Shown here one piece after another: positions 1-13,299 of a stretch of 64,000 nt of DNA (its first letter is position 1; each line of letters opens with the position of its first letter). Origin of the DNA: Artemia franciscana (lineage: Eukaryota; Arthropoda; Branchiopoda; Anostraca; Artemiidae). Both the position numbers and the translations under genes were made by a program. The stretch lies in contig NC_088866.1 of the NCBI RefSeq assembly GCF_032884065.1, positions 30,932,566 to 30,996,565 on the forward strand. The letters run 5' to 3'. A model generated the notes under the pieces. It was not told where the DNA came from, did no database searches, and was given only the letters and a program-made list of their open reading frames with translations.

Positions 1-39
1 AATGAACTGACATCATTTTTATACAATCAAAAAGCTCGT

Positions 40-1760
40 GGTAGCGAACTGTAGTAAGGATTGACTCGGCTCAAAAGTAACAGAAACATTAAGATAATGG
101 AACTTTGATACCAATAGTAAACTATTGGTATCAAAATTCCATTTTTTCTATTTCAAAAGAGTTGCGTTTTTATTCTCATTATAAATATATAAGTTTCATC
201 AAGTTTAATTTTATCCGTCGAAAGTTATGAGCCTGAGAATATTTGCCTTATTTTATTAAATAGAAGGAAACACCCCTAAAAGTCATAGGATTTTAACGAA
301 AATCAGATTCAGCGTATCAGAAAACTCTACTGTGGAAGTTTCAAGCCCCTATCTACAAAATTTTTTGTATTTTTCCCAGAAGACAAATCACAGATGCGAG
401 TTTATTTTTTTACTTTTTTTTTCCTAGCGGTGATCTATCAACCCAGTGGTTCTAGAATGTCACAAGAGTGCTCATTCTAACGGAAATCAAAAGTTCTAGT
501 GCCCTTTATAAATGACCAAAAAATTGGAGGGCACCTAGGCCACCTCCCACGCTCATTTTTTCCCAAAGTCACCGGATCAAAATTTTGAGATAGCCACTTT
601 GTTAAGCATAGTTGAAAAACTTAATAATTATGTCTTTTGGGACGACTTAATCTCTACACTCCTTTAGGGAAAGGCTGAAAGTTACAAACTATGACTATTC
701 TATACATATAGTAAGGATTATTGCGAAGTTTACAGACGTTTTCAGGGCGACTTTTTCACGTTACGGGGGGGGGGTCGGAATCGAGGGTTTCGTGGAAAGA
801 TCTTTCCACAGATGATTTTATCTTGTAGAAAGGAAATTTTCTTGAAGGACCGCAGGATTTTCTAGTATTATTAAAAAAAAACAACGGGAAAAAGTTTTTT
901 AGCTGGAAGTAATATGCCGGAATTCAGCTGGAATTTCTATGAACGGGCCGCAGGATTTTCTAGCTAAAAAAAAGAGAAAAAAAAATGTTTTCTTCATCTG
1001 GAACTAAGGAGTAGCATTAGAACCTAAAACGACCATAAATTATTACGTATACAAGGGGGTTCGTCTCCTCCACAATACCTCACTCTTTAAAATAAAGTAT
1101 TTTTATCAATTTCAACTATTTATTCTACGACCTTCGTTATTCAGGAGTCATTGTTAAAGAATTGGGACAAAATTCAAGCTTTAGTGTAAAGAGCAAGGTA
1201 TTGACGACGTAATAAAAATATAAAAATATAGAAATTAGTTACGTAAATTAATTTGTAAGTAACGTATATTTATTAATAATAAAAACGTTCGTAAAAAATA
1301 GAATCTTCTAGTTTTCTTTTTAAGTAACCGAAAATGGGAGGGCAACTAGGCCTCCTCCCCCACCCTTTTTTTCAAAATCATTTGATCAAAACTATGAGAA
1401 AGCCATTTAGCCAAAAAAAAATTTATCTGCAAATTTTATTTTAATTATTCATGTGCGGTGAGCCAAAATCAAAACATGCATTAATGAAAAAAACTTCCAG
1501 AAATTAAATAAAAAATAAGTTTTTTTTAACTGCAAGTCAGGAGTGACATTAAAACTTAAAAGAGACAGAAATTATTCCGTAAATGAAAGGGGTTTTCCCC
1601 TCTTCAATGCCTCTTTCTTTACGCTAAAGTTGTTTTATTGTTTTAAAAAGTAGTGTCGTGAGAAAGAGTCAAAATCTATTGTAAAGAGCGAGGTGGTGAA
1701 GAGAGGACAAACCCTTTTATGTACGGAATAGTTTCTGTTCGTTTTAAGTTTTAATATCGC
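40..1760. repeat. Dispersed non-coding repeat R1, copy 1
   Basis: This 1.7-kb AT-rich stretch aligns by eye, in the same order, with 54,415-55,900. Shared landmarks are 'gtagtaaggag/tt', 'aagtttcatcaagttta', 'gagcctgaga', 'gattcagcgtatcag', 'ggatcaaaattttgaga' and 'gtaaagagcgaggt'. No conserved reading frame is seen, and I recognise neither terminal repeats nor RT traces. The copies differ by many substitutions and short indels, so the insertions are old. It may be a SINE/LINE 3'-derived or MITE-like family; the class is unknown. Confidence 0.7.
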
Positions 1761-1899
1761 TTTTGAGTTTAATGGACCATTACGTTTTTGTTAGCTTTTA
1801 GAAAGGGCAAGCCCGCCTAGGGCCTCAGGCAGAATGACCAAGAATTTAAAATTTACATAGGACCGTTAGATTACCTGAAATAAAAAGTAAACAAGGCAC

Positions 1900-2316
1900 T
1901 TAAAGGCAATCAAGTGAAGAATTCAGGTTAGAAAACAGTTGGTAACCATTAATTCGGATTTCATTTGGTGATAAGTCTGACAAGGTGCTTTTAGGTGAAA
2001 CTTCTGTAAATGCTGCAATATCCACCTCTGCCATTAACACAAAAAAGGAAAGTTCTAAAAGTTTATTAGGAAGGCTATCAACATTGGAACTAAAGAAATT
2101 CATTCCTTGAGAGGTAGGAATCCGAGAGGATACAGAACTAATATAAGCGGGAACCAAAGAAATAGGAATATTGTTGGATGCGGTGCTGTAAAATGACAAG
2201 GAAGAGACTGTAGGTGAGCAAGTTAATGCGGAAGAGACACCAGGACCATTAAGGATCATTATTATGAACACTACTAGGCAGTTGAGAGACAGGAGAGACA
2301 TGATTTGAATCTGCAT
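1900..2316 (-). pseudogene. LINE endonuclease N-terminal fragment
   Basis: A 138-codon frame on the minus strand contains the start of an apurinic-like LINE endonuclease. 'SNVDSLPNKLLEL' corresponds to the family's first conserved block (usually N.DSL..K..EL). 'VDIAAFTEVSPK' corresponds to the second block with the catalytic Glu (..DII..TE..PK), and 'GYQLFSN' follows as expected. The fragment stops before the GDFN and SDH motifs, so only about a fifth of an ORF2 is left. It resembles CR1/Jockey-group elements, but the family call is loose. It is separate from the RT scrap at 2494-2790, because the order on the minus strand is wrong for one element. Confidence 0.6.
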
Positions 2317-2493
2317 AAAATGGGAACACTTTTTTCTCAGCTACAAAAGTCTTTGTCTTATCCCTTGCAGTCAACACGATTGACACAGGGTCTCATAAAC
2401 AATGCTAATTTACAAAAATATTGAGAGACAAAATGTTGGAGGATGTTTTTCAATACAAATACAAGAGGGTATACTTTGACATCCTGACTTGAC

Positions 2494-2790
2494 TTAATAC
2501 TCCTGCCGAAATGCTTCCGGCGTCGAGAGTGATGCTATATGGTGCCTCCATTTGGACCGGTCTCTTGTAAGGATGTGGACATCCTCCTGAATATTTGCCA
2601 TGACTAAGAAGGCACCTGTCGTTTCCTTCCATCTGGCTGGGGGACGACCTCTTGGGCGTTTCTCGCCATGCAGCACGGGATCAAAGTCAAAAATCGTTCG
2701 TGCGGGAGTGTCGGGGGCATGCAGAGGAGATGTCCGTACCAGCGTAGTGTTCGTTGGGCGAGTTGGACTGAGAAGGACGTTTGACCAGTT
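2494..2790 (-). pseudogene. LINE reverse transcriptase C-terminal fragment
   Basis: On the minus strand, 'LRWYGHLLCMP' (about 2710-2745) is the conserved LRW.GH..RM block found after the RT thumb in many LINEs. One frame over, 'RGRPPARWKE' (about 2625-2655) and 'DRSKWRHHIAS' match the GRP...W and A.DR..W blocks at the extreme C-terminus of the same proteins. The change of frame between blocks shows it is decayed. The same arrangement is better preserved at 18,660-19,428 on the plus strand. No RT catalytic motifs remain. Confidence 0.6.
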
Positions 2791-3811
2791 AACGCCAGGA
2801 GGTTATCGTTGCAAACAAAATCGTGCCAGCGTAGTCCTTCAATGCAGCGAATGTGTTTTGTTTTTTGAAGGTGTTTTGTACTTTGACATCCCCTCCCCCC
2901 AATTGAAGCCCCATGTCAAATATGTCCAGGTAAGTATCAATAAACTGTTCCACCAATGGACTTCCCCTCAACTTTAATATTAAAAAAGAGTACTTATCTG
3001 TTATGGCGTCAACACTCAAGAGGTGAAGTTAGGCTAATCCTAATGAAACAAACCTTTGTATGATTAAAAATAGTACTTTTGAAACAACTTGGCCTATTTA
3101 TTTGCACATTAAGGGGATATTGGTAAAGTATAAAGGGTCTGCATGCAGAATGTATTAGGAACAATTATTTTGCATAATACTTTATCCTCCACCACCTCTA
3201 CAAGGCACAGTGCATTTTCTTAGTGAGTTCTACAGTGGAATGGTGCAATCTGTGAAGAAGTTGAAGTTCTAGAGGTTACCTTAAGTTTCGGTCTACTTAC
3301 TTTGACCAAAAATGGGCTTGATTGTGTTGCTGTTCATCATCTTTAATGCGAGGATGATGGCTCTTTCTATATCATGTTAGGATAGGGAGGCCAAGATTTT
3401 CTTGTGAATACTCATAGGGGATATGTTGTTAACCTAATCCTCCTAACCCTAGAATTCGCTCAAGCTTTAGCAAGACAAATACTATAATAGCAATGTTCTT
3501 ACTAATTAAGTTGGAGTAAATTCTGTCTATCAAATTTTCACAGTTCTGTAAATTTAATCCATATTGTTTAGTTTTGCAATATAGTCTATGGCCATATCTG
3601 GCCTCATTAGAGAGGCCAGACATGACCCTTGTTAGAGTAAAGCCTTAGGGCTTATGCAAAAGTAAGAAATACTCATGTTCAAAATTGTACTATTAATTCT
3701 TCCAGTTTTAAGGCACCCAGTTCACTACCCAGTACGCGTAAGGGACTTCCCGGTCCTTACGCTTCCCTTGTTCTTGGGTTATTTCAGTTACTTGGGTAAC
3801 CAGTTAAAGCA
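2791..3811. other. Non-coding spacer, little recognisable
   Basis: I see no supported gene. A segment near 3,095-3,170 ('ttatttgcacattaaggggatattggtaaag') resembles 63,350-63,390 and is probably a small dispersed repeat. The 5' end of the next LINE lies somewhere in the right half but has no clear boundary. Confidence 0.5.
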
Positions 3812-5695
3812 GTGGCTATCCTGACAGTTTTCTGTGCCATCAATATGCAAATTAAGTACAGGAAAGATACTTTATTTGACCTTTCTTCACCCCTGTATAC
3901 AGTGGCGCCATCTACTTTTTTGAACTTGGTGACTTTTAATCTTCTGACGAAGCCACCAGATACTGCTACCGCCCCTTTTTTAGATGTCAGCACTGTTCAC
4001 AGTAGAGCTACTTCTAAGCCTCCCATTAAAACGAGTCGCGGTTGCAGAAGTGGTAAACGCGTTTCTGAGAGGAGGAATCCCCTAGTGGAACCGAGTAACT
4101 TATCCGCTCTAAGTGACACCCGCGCCAATGTAGGCAGACCGACTGAAACGAGTCTCACAGACTTACCCGTAATCGAACGCTTCGACAGTTTGCCCGTTAA
4201 CGACTATGCCAATGAGCCGCCTCCTATCCTAAGACCTGTTACATTCAACGCTCATCGTGGCCTTCCTAACTTCCTCGTTTGCAACACTAGATCGCTGTGC
4301 AACAAAACAGCAGATTTTGAAGCTGTTATTCGCCAGAAAAACATTGCCATAGCAGCCGTTACTGAAACATGGAACCTCGATGAAAATACAGGTCGTGTGG
4401 CTGGATACTCTGTGTTCTTGAACACTCGCTCTAATCGTGGTCTATCGAAACTTGGGGGCGGTGTTGGTCTGTTTGTAAGAGAAGATATACCCTGTAAACT
4501 CCTTTCTGATCTCGCTAATCCGGACCATGAAGTAATCTGGGCGATGTGCAGACCGACTTACTTGCCCCGCTTATACTCGTGCATAATTGTGGCATCAGTA
4601 TATTACCCAAAAAGTGCAAAGAATCGCCGAGACCTTGTCTGTTACTTGCAAAAGACTGTTGATGTGCTTCGGATCCACTATAGTAATCCTGCTTTTATCA
4701 TAGCAGACGACTTCAGCCAGACGAAAAAAGGCTGGCTTTCATCCAGTCTATCCCTTAAACAAGTGGTTCACATGCCTACTCACGTCTCAGGCAGCATTCT
4801 GGATCTCATTCTTACGAACTGTGTGTCCTACTACTGTAATCCTGTTTCTCTCGGACCAGTGGCCAAGTCCGACCATTTTTCTATTTTGTGGAAAGCCCAT
4901 AGTTCATTGCCCAAGCCTAAACTAAGCCACGTGGTTACCCGCCCACTAACGGACTCTGCCATTCGAGCCTATGGTCAGTGGATAGGCAATTATGATTTCC
5001 CAGAAGTTGACGGAGATTCAAGCATCCACGAAAAGACTAAAAGATTCAGTGACATTCTGTACTCCAAATACACCGAAATCTTCCCCACCAAGTCAGTTAC
5101 CATTAGTGAGTTTGATAAGCCATGGATTACCCCTGCCATAAAGAAACTCATCCGTGAGAGATGCCGCCTATGTTCTATCGGTGATGTAGTAAACGCAAAG
5201 AAACTACGAAATTACACCGTCACTGTAATACGGAAGGCCAAACTTCAATATGGCCGTTTATCAGTGTCACCTATGCGCGTCAGTAATCCAAAGAAATGGC
5301 ATCAGTCTGTTCGAAAAATGTCGGGAAAATCCACTACCTCTAGTGTGAGAATATTGGACGATAGTGGCAAACTTCTCACTGCGACAGATGTGAACTCCTT
5401 CTTCACTGAAATCTGCACAACCAACCCTCCACCCACCGAGTCCCAAAAAGCCGATCTCTTGTACGGCTGCTCAGAAGAGGAAGTTATTGAAGTCACTGAA
5501 GAAGACGTCTTCAAAGAATTAATAAAAATTAAGCCCAACAGTGCATCCTATCCTTCGGAACTTCCTGTAAAACTTGTTCGTGAATACGCCCCCTTCATTG
5601 CCAAGCCATTATCCGTGTTGATTAACCTGTGTTTCATGCTTGGTACTTTCCCAGATATTTGGAAAAAGGCATATATCCGGGTTATTCCGAAGTAG
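3812..5695 (+). pseudogene. LINE ORF2, endonuclease half
   Basis: A 627-codon open frame. Residues ~150-370 are an APE-like LINE endonuclease: 'PNFLVCNTRSLCNK' is the N-terminal block with the metal-binding Asn, 'AVTETWNLDE' has the catalytic Glu, 'LGGGVGLFVRED' is the GGGV block, and 'VAKSDHFSILW' has the SDH catalytic His. The usual GDFN block reads 'IADDFSQTKKG', so the Asn of this motif is lost and nicking activity is doubtful. Residues ~430-627 are the linker and RT start ('KPWITPAIKKLI', 'AYIRVIPK'). Translation stops at 5,695 just before 'RPISITPCLAKV' resumes in another frame. The ATG at 3,812 may not be the native start; conserved sequence begins about residue 145. Confidence 0.7.
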
Positions 5696-5719
5696 GGCCC
5701 CCCTAAAGCATGTGACGAA

Positions 5720-6944
5720 TTGCGTCCTATCTCGATAACCCCCTGTCTGGCTAAAGTTACGGTAGCGCTTATACTCCGTCGATTGCTCGACCAAATCAGT
5801 TCTTCTATCGATAACTACCAGTATGGTGGACTCCAGGAGTGCAGTACTACAATTTATCTAGTGCGTATGTATGATTGTATACTTACATGGCTGGATAAAG
5901 GTAATCGGTTCCTGGATCTAGGTGCAATAGACTTCCAAAAAACTTTTGATTTCATTAACCACCTGATTGCTGGCCAAAATTTGAAGATATTTGAAGATAA
6001 TGGGTGCGAAAAAACGTGTGTTATCCGTGATTATGGATTTCTTATCTAATAGGAAACAGCGTGTTTATGCCCTGTTTGAGGGGGATTCTGACTCCGATTG
6101 GACAGGTATAACATGTGGAGCTCCGCAGGACACAAAGTTGGCTGCCATTGTATTTATAGCCGTGATCAACTACCTACTAGTCGAATATGAGGATCATTAG
6201 AAGTTTATAGACGATATCTCTTTTCTATTGAAATACTTAGTTGAAAACGGGATTGTTAAGAAAGAGTTCAGTGACGATTTCTTTGATGCGTTTATTGCCG
6301 AGTGTAATGTCTCTAAATTGATCATTAACACGAATAAGTCGCAGGTCTTACGCTTTAATCCGTTGAAGCGCACATTCAGCCAACCGTATGTTCCGTTTCC
6401 GATTGTCGACTCAATAAAGATTTTGGGAGTTACTTTTTCAAGTGATTGTTCTTTCGGCTTGCACGTTGAAAATGTTGTTAAAAACGCAAATGCATGTCTG
6501 CAGTCTTTTAGTACAATGCGTAGATTTGGCTGTGATGTCCAGTGCCTGTTGCTAGCCTATCTTACATACGTCCGTCCAGTTCTGGAATATGCAAGCCCAC
6601 TATGGGGGCCTGCAGCACTGCGAACTGTTTACCTCATCCAAGAACTTGAGTCGGTGCAAAAGCGAGCCGTGTTCATTATTATTGGCGATCGACAACTATC
6701 TTATGGTGAAGCGCTTGTTAAACTCGACCTCCCCACGTTGGCCCAAAGATACGAGCAGACTATCCTGAGGTTTGGGAAGTTTCTTCTCTCTAAACCCCAG
6801 CATCGAGACATCTTACCACCTACTGCACCGCCCAACAACCGTACGCGTCACCAAAATAAACTGGTTCCAGTAGCTTCACGCACGAACGGCCACGCAAATT
6901 CGTTTGTACCTTTTTTTACGGATTTGCTAAACAAAGCCGAGTGA
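5720..6944 (+). pseudogene. LINE ORF2, reverse transcriptase half (3 frames)
   Basis: Continuation of the preceding ORF after a frame change, itself split into frames 5,720-6,049, 5,991-6,200 and 6,228-6,944. RT block 2a 'LRPISITPCLAKV' and block 3 'AIDFQKTFDFINH' are present; the latter normally reads D(F/L).KAFD.V.H, so the catalytic Asp region is eroded. Block 4 'GAPQDTKLAAIVF' normally reads PQGTKLGP. The FADD block is 'FIDDISFL'. The C-terminal part (6,228-6,944) is better preserved, with 'LRFNPLKRTF', 'ILGVTFSSD' and 'YVRPVLEYASPLWGP'. It ends at a TGA at 6,944 followed by a poly-T run. Inactive. Confidence 0.7.
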
Positions 6945-7047
6945 TATCTTCTTTTTTTTTTTTTTTTTTTTTTATTGTGTTAATTTGTTATTTAGCATAG
7001 TGAAGCAACGCAAATTAGCTGTTAGCTACGATGTTGTTTAAATAAAC

Positions 7048-7860
<813 letters not shown>

Positions 7861-8132
7861 CTGAGCTCTGGTTTAACCAGAACTGAACTGTCGCCGCATT
7901 GTATTGTTAGAATATAGCCTATCAGTTGGTTTTAAATTTTTGTGACCGAGTTTTAAAGACTGTTTCTTTCTCGGACAATAATTTTTGTGACCGAGTTTAG
8001 TGACCGAGATATATTAACAGCTTATAGTAATGAAGAGAGGACATTGATAAAAGAATTTTTATCAGAGAGAAATTCGTGTAACTGTGAGCTACATTTTGGT
8101 GTATAATTTGTGTAGACCCTGAAGGGACAATC

Positions 8133-9716
8133 ATGGACTTGGGCCAAGTGCCCCTGGTGGATCTTGGTCCAGTGCAATACCAGAATGTGAGAAGCCCAAG
8201 TGGGTATATGAACTGCACAGCCAACCAACATCAGTTGCCAGTGGACGAAAGCAGAAGTGAACATGTCCAGGCTGGCCAAACCCAGCTTTATTATAATACT
8301 GTGTACCAGGGACAAATGCAACCTAGTAATGTGTATTCAAATCAAGGACAGATGATGATGCAAAATCTCAATGCAGGATCAGTAAACTACCCCCCACAAA
8401 TTTATTACACCCCGGTCCAAATGCAATGGCAGCAACCACAGCCACAGTTGATAAGAAACACGGTGAGAGACAATGTGAGAATGATGCCATACGCCAGACA
8501 GAACACAAGAACAAGGCATGACCCAGTGTCAGTGTCCACTAAGAACAGGTTTGAAATCCTTGAAAGTGACGAAACTGCAGGGGCAGAAGACAATATGAGT
8601 GATATTGGAGATACTGTGAATTGTGCTGTTGCAGAGGGTATTATTTCAGACGAGGACTTTCCTAAACTTGGACAGAACCCTAGTACAAGTGCAGTTTTCA
8701 AAAGAAGAAGGACTGAAAACATACCACCCCTCCCATCACCTACTGTAACTGAACAGGTTTCAAGCATGGTCAGAGCAGTGGGAGAAATGGACATTCCAGA
8801 GAAGGAACTGAACAGTGAATGTGTGATCTTCACACCAGTGGAAGAAGATCAGACCTTTCCAAACGATATGATATTGTTGAGAATACTGAAAGGAGTTGTG
8901 CCAAAAGAGGACCTAGAATTTGTGTGCAACAAGGAACGGAAAAAATTAAGTGTACACATGAAGAAAAGTGAAACAAAAGACAAACTACTTGCAACAACCA
9001 AGCTAGGCAAAATTGATGTGATGTGTCAAGAAAGGAAAAGGCACTCTAGAGGAGTCATCAGAGGAATTGACAAGGAATATTTAGTGGAAGACATTAAAGC
9101 AGAAATTGTCAGTGAAGCAAAAGTTTTGGAAGTAAGACGACTCAAGAGGTTCAACAAGGAATTGAAAAAAATAGAAGAAAGTTTTGCAGTGATGGTGATT
9201 TTCGAAAGTATGTCTCTGCCTGAGTCAGTGGGATTCATTGGACGTAAAAGAACCGTTTCTCAGTATAACAGACCAGTATTACAGTGTTTTATGTGTCAGA
9301 AATTTGGACATAGAAAAAATGAGTGCAGAGCCACAACCCCAACGTGCTTAAGGTGCAGTAAAGCACACCATTCTAAAGACTGCCCCCTCAAAAATGAAGA
9401 AGCTACAGTTAGAAAAGAGTTGTATTACTGTAGTAATTGTGGTGGAAAGCATGCAACAACCTCGACTCAATGCCCAGCGAGGAATAAATCTCAGATGGTC
9501 AATAGGATTGCTGAGCAGCAGCAGATGGGCATTCGTAGGGCAAATGTGACTTATCAGTCATATGCAGCAGCTCTTAATAAAAAAGCAAGTACTGCGCATG
9601 CTTACACAACGACGATAACTGCAAGAAGCTCACAGACAATGGTACCCGTTGAAAAGGTGGAACAGATAAAAAAGGATGCAGTGCAGACTGCACTTGAGGC
9701 AGTGACGCATTGGTGA
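8133..9716 (+). CDS. I-clade LINE ORF1 (gag-like nucleic-acid-binding protein)
   Basis: A 527-codon frame starting at an ATG after a 5' UTR. In this clade ORF1 binds the element RNA to form the ribonucleoprotein. The N-terminal ~150 residues are Gln/Asn/Met-rich and probably disordered. Residues ~225-380 form the charged central domain. Three zinc knuckles follow at about 385-450: 'CFMCQKFGHRKNEC' (CX2CX4HX4C), 'CLRCSKAHHSKDC' and 'CSNCGGKHATTSTQC'. The frame ends at TGA 9,714-9,716, but 9,710-9,895 in the adjacent frame reads like the natural C-terminal extension ('LINITNQTVNQSVLKICTAL'), ending in a TGA that overlaps the ORF2 ATG. A single-base indel near 9,710 therefore probably shortens this copy. 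Confidence 0.8.
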   Translation: MDLGQVPLVDLGPVQYQNVRSPSGYMNCTANQHQLPVDESRSEHVQAGQTQLYYNTVYQGQMQPSNVYSNQGQMMMQNLNAGSVNYPPQIYYTPVQMQWQQPQPQLIRNTVRDNVRMMPYARQNTRTRHDPVSVSTKNRFEILESDETAGAEDNMSDIGDTVNCAVAEGIISDEDFPKLGQNPSTSAVFKRRRTENIPPLPSPTVTEQVSSMVRAVGEMDIPEKELNSECVIFTPVEEDQTFPNDMILLRILKGVVPKEDLEFVCNKERKKLSVHMKKSETKDKLLATTKLGKIDVMCQERKRHSRGVIRGIDKEYLVEDIKAEIVSEAKVLEVRRLKRFNKELKKIEESFAVMVIFESMSLPESVGFIGRKRTVSQYNRPVLQCFMCQKFGHRKNECRATTPTCLRCSKAHHSKDCPLKNEEATVRKELYYCSNCGGKHATTSTQCPARNKSQMVNRIAEQQQMGIRRANVTYQSYAAALNKKASTAHAYTTTITARSSQTMVPVEKVEQIKKDAVQTALEAVTHW

Positions 9717-9891
9717 TAAAGCCAGATCTCATTAATATCACCAATCAGACAGTGAACCAGAGTGTTTTAAAAATATGTACAGCGTTAGAGTTCATAACGG
9801 GTGTAAAACCAGATGCCACCAAGATTGTTGCAGGAATTGCAAGATCTAACAGCATTGGAAGCAACTCTCAGGGAGTCACAACCTCAGAAAA

Positions 9892-12800
9892 ATGAACTTG
9901 TCCCTACTATCTTGGAACGCACAGTCGACACTCAGACATAAAAAGGACATGCTACTAGAATACTCATCCAAGAATGATTTGGATGTATTGTGTATCCAAG
10001 AAACTTGGCTACACCCGTATATACAAATGAATTTCAAGGGCTACAGCGTGATACGGAGAGACAGGATTGATCATAAAGGAGGAGGAGTGATAATAGGGAT
10101 AAGAAAAGGAATAACTTTCAAGAAAATAAGTTTCAGAAATTCAGGATTGTTGGAGAAAAATGGAATAGAATTAGTTGCTGTGAGTGTTTTTGAAAAACCT
10201 ACATGCATTGAATATTATTAACTTTTATAATCCACATGGAAATAACAAATCAGTGGGTACTTCAATGCAAGCTATTATAAACGAAATTCCAGGTAACGAG
10301 AAACATATCATTGTAGGAGACTTTAATGCTCATTCTGATGTTTGGTGTAGTTGTGGAACAAATAATGAGGCAGGAAATAGCCTTCAAAGATTCATGTTAG
10401 ATACCCCTGAATCGTGCCTGTTAACACCCAAAGACTTCCCGACACGTATTAATTATTCCAATGGTTCATACACAACAATAGACTTGGCTTTTGCCCTCAC
10501 CAAGTTTGGCAAATAGTCATACAATATATACTGTGAACGAACCCACACTTTTCAGCGACCACAACCCATATGTCATCCAGTGGAAACAACAAGACCAGGA
10601 CAGTGAACCATCAAGCCCCAGATTTTCGATCCAGAAAGCTAACTGGTCAGAATTTGATGAGACACTGAAATCCATGGAGATAGATAAAATGCTTATGCTT
10701 GCGGAGGAAGTAGACCAAAAAATAGAGATCTTTCAGGGGAAATCGCTGGAGGCAGCAGAAAAAACAATTCCAAAGAACAAGCATAACCTGAAAGGACAGA
10801 AAAGTACACCCTGGTGGAATGAGGACTGTGAGGAAGCTAAAAAAGAACTGAAGAAGAGAAGACACGAGTATGACAGAATCCCAACCCTAGACAGATATAT
10901 AAAGGTGAAACAAGCTCATGCTAGATTTAGAAAGAAAGTGAAGGAGGCAAAATGGCATTCCTAGCACACATTTGTGGAAAATCTAGATTTTACAGAGTCC
11001 AGTACAAAAGTATATAGATTCATCAAGTGCATGAACACAAGAAACCAAGCTAGGGAGGATAATCCACCAATTGTCGTAAATGGGGAAATGTTAGTGGATA
11101 ACATAGATAAAGCAAATGCCGGAGCAGAATATTTGAAGAATGTAATAGGAAGACAGGACCCCTCCAAAGACGACTGTAACAGAACAATTTGGAAGGTCAA
11201 GAAAGTATCCCAAAAGAAAAGAATGGATGATTAAAACAGACCATTCACAGAAAGAGAAGTAAATGAGGTCGTGAAAAACCTGCCAAACACCACACCAGGA
11301 GATGACCTTATTTACCCAGAATTTGTCAAAAGATTGCCTGAAATATGGATGAAGGAACTGCTGAAGATCAAAAATATAGCATGGAAATCCGGATATTTCC
11401 CCAAGATTTGGAAAAAAGGGACAGCGATTATGATACCAAAACCAGGAAAAGACTCAGAGAAGATTGAGAATTACAGATTCATAACCCTTTTACCAGTATT
11501 GGGGAAAGTCTATGAAAGGCTAGTAAAAAATAGACTCTCATGGTTGATAGAAGAAAAGAAAGGGCTCAAAGATTATCAGTGTGTGGATTTTGGCGTAACA
11601 GAAGCACTTTGGAAAATTTGGTCTTACTCCAAAGAGATGCACTATATGTATTACAGAATGGCAAAATAATGATAGTGGTATTTTTGGATGTGCGAGGAGC
11701 TTTTGACAATTTGGTTCATCGAAAAATGCTAGAAGGAATGATGGCAATGGGATTGGTTGGAAACATTGTACAGTTTGGAATGAGTTACCTGACAGAACGT
11801 ACTGTTGTTGTAAAAGTTGGCCAATCAGTTTCCACTGATGAAGTAGAACCAAAGAGAGAGTTCCGCAGGGGTCTGCACTTGGGCCAGATTATTACAATAT
11901 TGGAGTATATGACATGCCATTAGATGATGATGAGTGCAGACCATCCATTTTTGCTGATGATAATGCATTCTGGGTAATTGGAGATAATATGAAGGAAGTA
12001 GTAAAGAAAGCACAGGCAATGATGACACAGTTAGAACATTGGGCAACGTCAGCTGATCTGCAATTCTCACCAGACAAAACCCAGGCTATGATGATAAGCA
12101 ACAGAAGAATCGAAACACCGGAAAAGTTGACAATGTGTGGAAAGGAAGTGCAATACGTAACAAATGCGCGTTTCTTAGGATACACAGTAAACAACAAGAT
12201 GACTGGAAAACAACACGTAGAACAGACAAAGAATAGTTGTATCCGAAGAATGAACTTGCTACGAATGATCTCAGGAGCAAACTGGGGACCTAAACCGGAA
12301 TTTCTCCTAGAGTTCTATACTAAGTACATACGGGCAAAACTCGAATATGCGTCAATAATCAGCGCGTCAGATTGTCAATCAACATTTTCAAAGTTGGACG
12401 CAGTGCAAAATTCAGCACTTCGGATTGCATACGGGGCAAGAAAATCTACACCCATAGGCTTCATGTTATCAGAAAGTGGCTTAGAAGATCTTCAGACAAG
12501 AAGAAATATGCATATCCTCAGATATACGTCAAAAGTATGGTTGGCAGACAAAAACCATCCAGTTAAGTCCCTGATTGTAAAGCCCGGACTAGTATACGTC
12601 AACAACCAAACAAAGAAAAGGAAAAACTACTATGTCCTTGTAAAGGCTGAAGAACTGATGAAAAATCAAGGAGTGCGACTAAACTTTTCAGAAATGCTGA
12701 GTGTGTGCAACCCTCGACGTCCACCACCATGGGAGGTGGACAAGTTGGTTTGCGAGACCAATTTTGAAGAAAGGAAGGCCATTGTACCAGCATTTTCAGC

Positions 12801-13299
12801 AATGAAAGCTGAAAAATATCATGGGTATCTAGAGATATATACGGACGGTTTGAAAACGGAAAACGAAGTTGGGGCCGCCTTTGTCATCCCTAATTCTCGG
12901 ATAGCTGAAAAATATAAGCTGCATCCCAGGACTTCCATCTTTCAAGCAGAACTCCTGGCAGTCAATAAAGCAGCAGAGCACCTCATTCAACACAGATATG
13001 GCTGCAACGCATTCTTGATATGCACTGATTCGAACAGTGTGGTATCAGCATTGAAGAATATTCACGCAAAAAACGTAACAAGGGAAGTCCTCATTACATA
13101 TGAAACGATAAATAAATTGATTGATGAAGGAAGCAGTGTGGTTCTGCACTGGATTCCAGGGCATAGAGGGATAGAAGGAAATGAAGCGGCAGACCAGGAA
13201 GCCAAAGATGCACTTGCTAATGGAACCATCTGTGGAAGAATTCGCACCAACAGTCATCAACAACATTCGATTGGCCATGCAACAGATGCGAGTAGCTAG
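9892..13299 (+). pseudogene. I-clade LINE ORF2: endonuclease, RT, RNase H (frameshifted)
   Basis: The ATG at 9,892 overlaps the ORF1-frame stop (ATGA). Endonuclease: 'LLSWNAQSTLR', 'LCIQETWLHP' (catalytic Glu), 'HKGGGVIIGIRK', 'IIVGDFNAHSDVW' and 'LFSDHNPYVI'. RT: 'AIMIPKPGKDSEKIENYR', 'VVFLDVRGAFDNLVH' (catalytic Asp), 'PQGSALGP' (readable near 11,865 in a shifted frame) and 'SIFADDNAFW' at 11,945. RNase H: 'LEIYTDGLK' (Asp), 'QAELLAVNKA' (Glu), 'ICTDSNSV' (Asp), 'HWIPGHRG' and 'GNEAADQEAK' (Asp), at about 12,825-13,205. The coding region is spread over about seven frames (breaks near 10,200, 10,500, 10,970, 11,250, 11,600, 11,860 and 13,230). The last is an extra C in 'ggaaccatctg' relative to copy 2, which cuts off the C-terminus. 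Inactive as written. Confidence 0.8.

Noticed and set aside
2600-2977. 125-codon plus-strand ORF
   Set aside because: It is antisense to the minus-strand LINE RT C-terminal motifs (LRWYGH, RGRPPARW) and shows no signature of its own.
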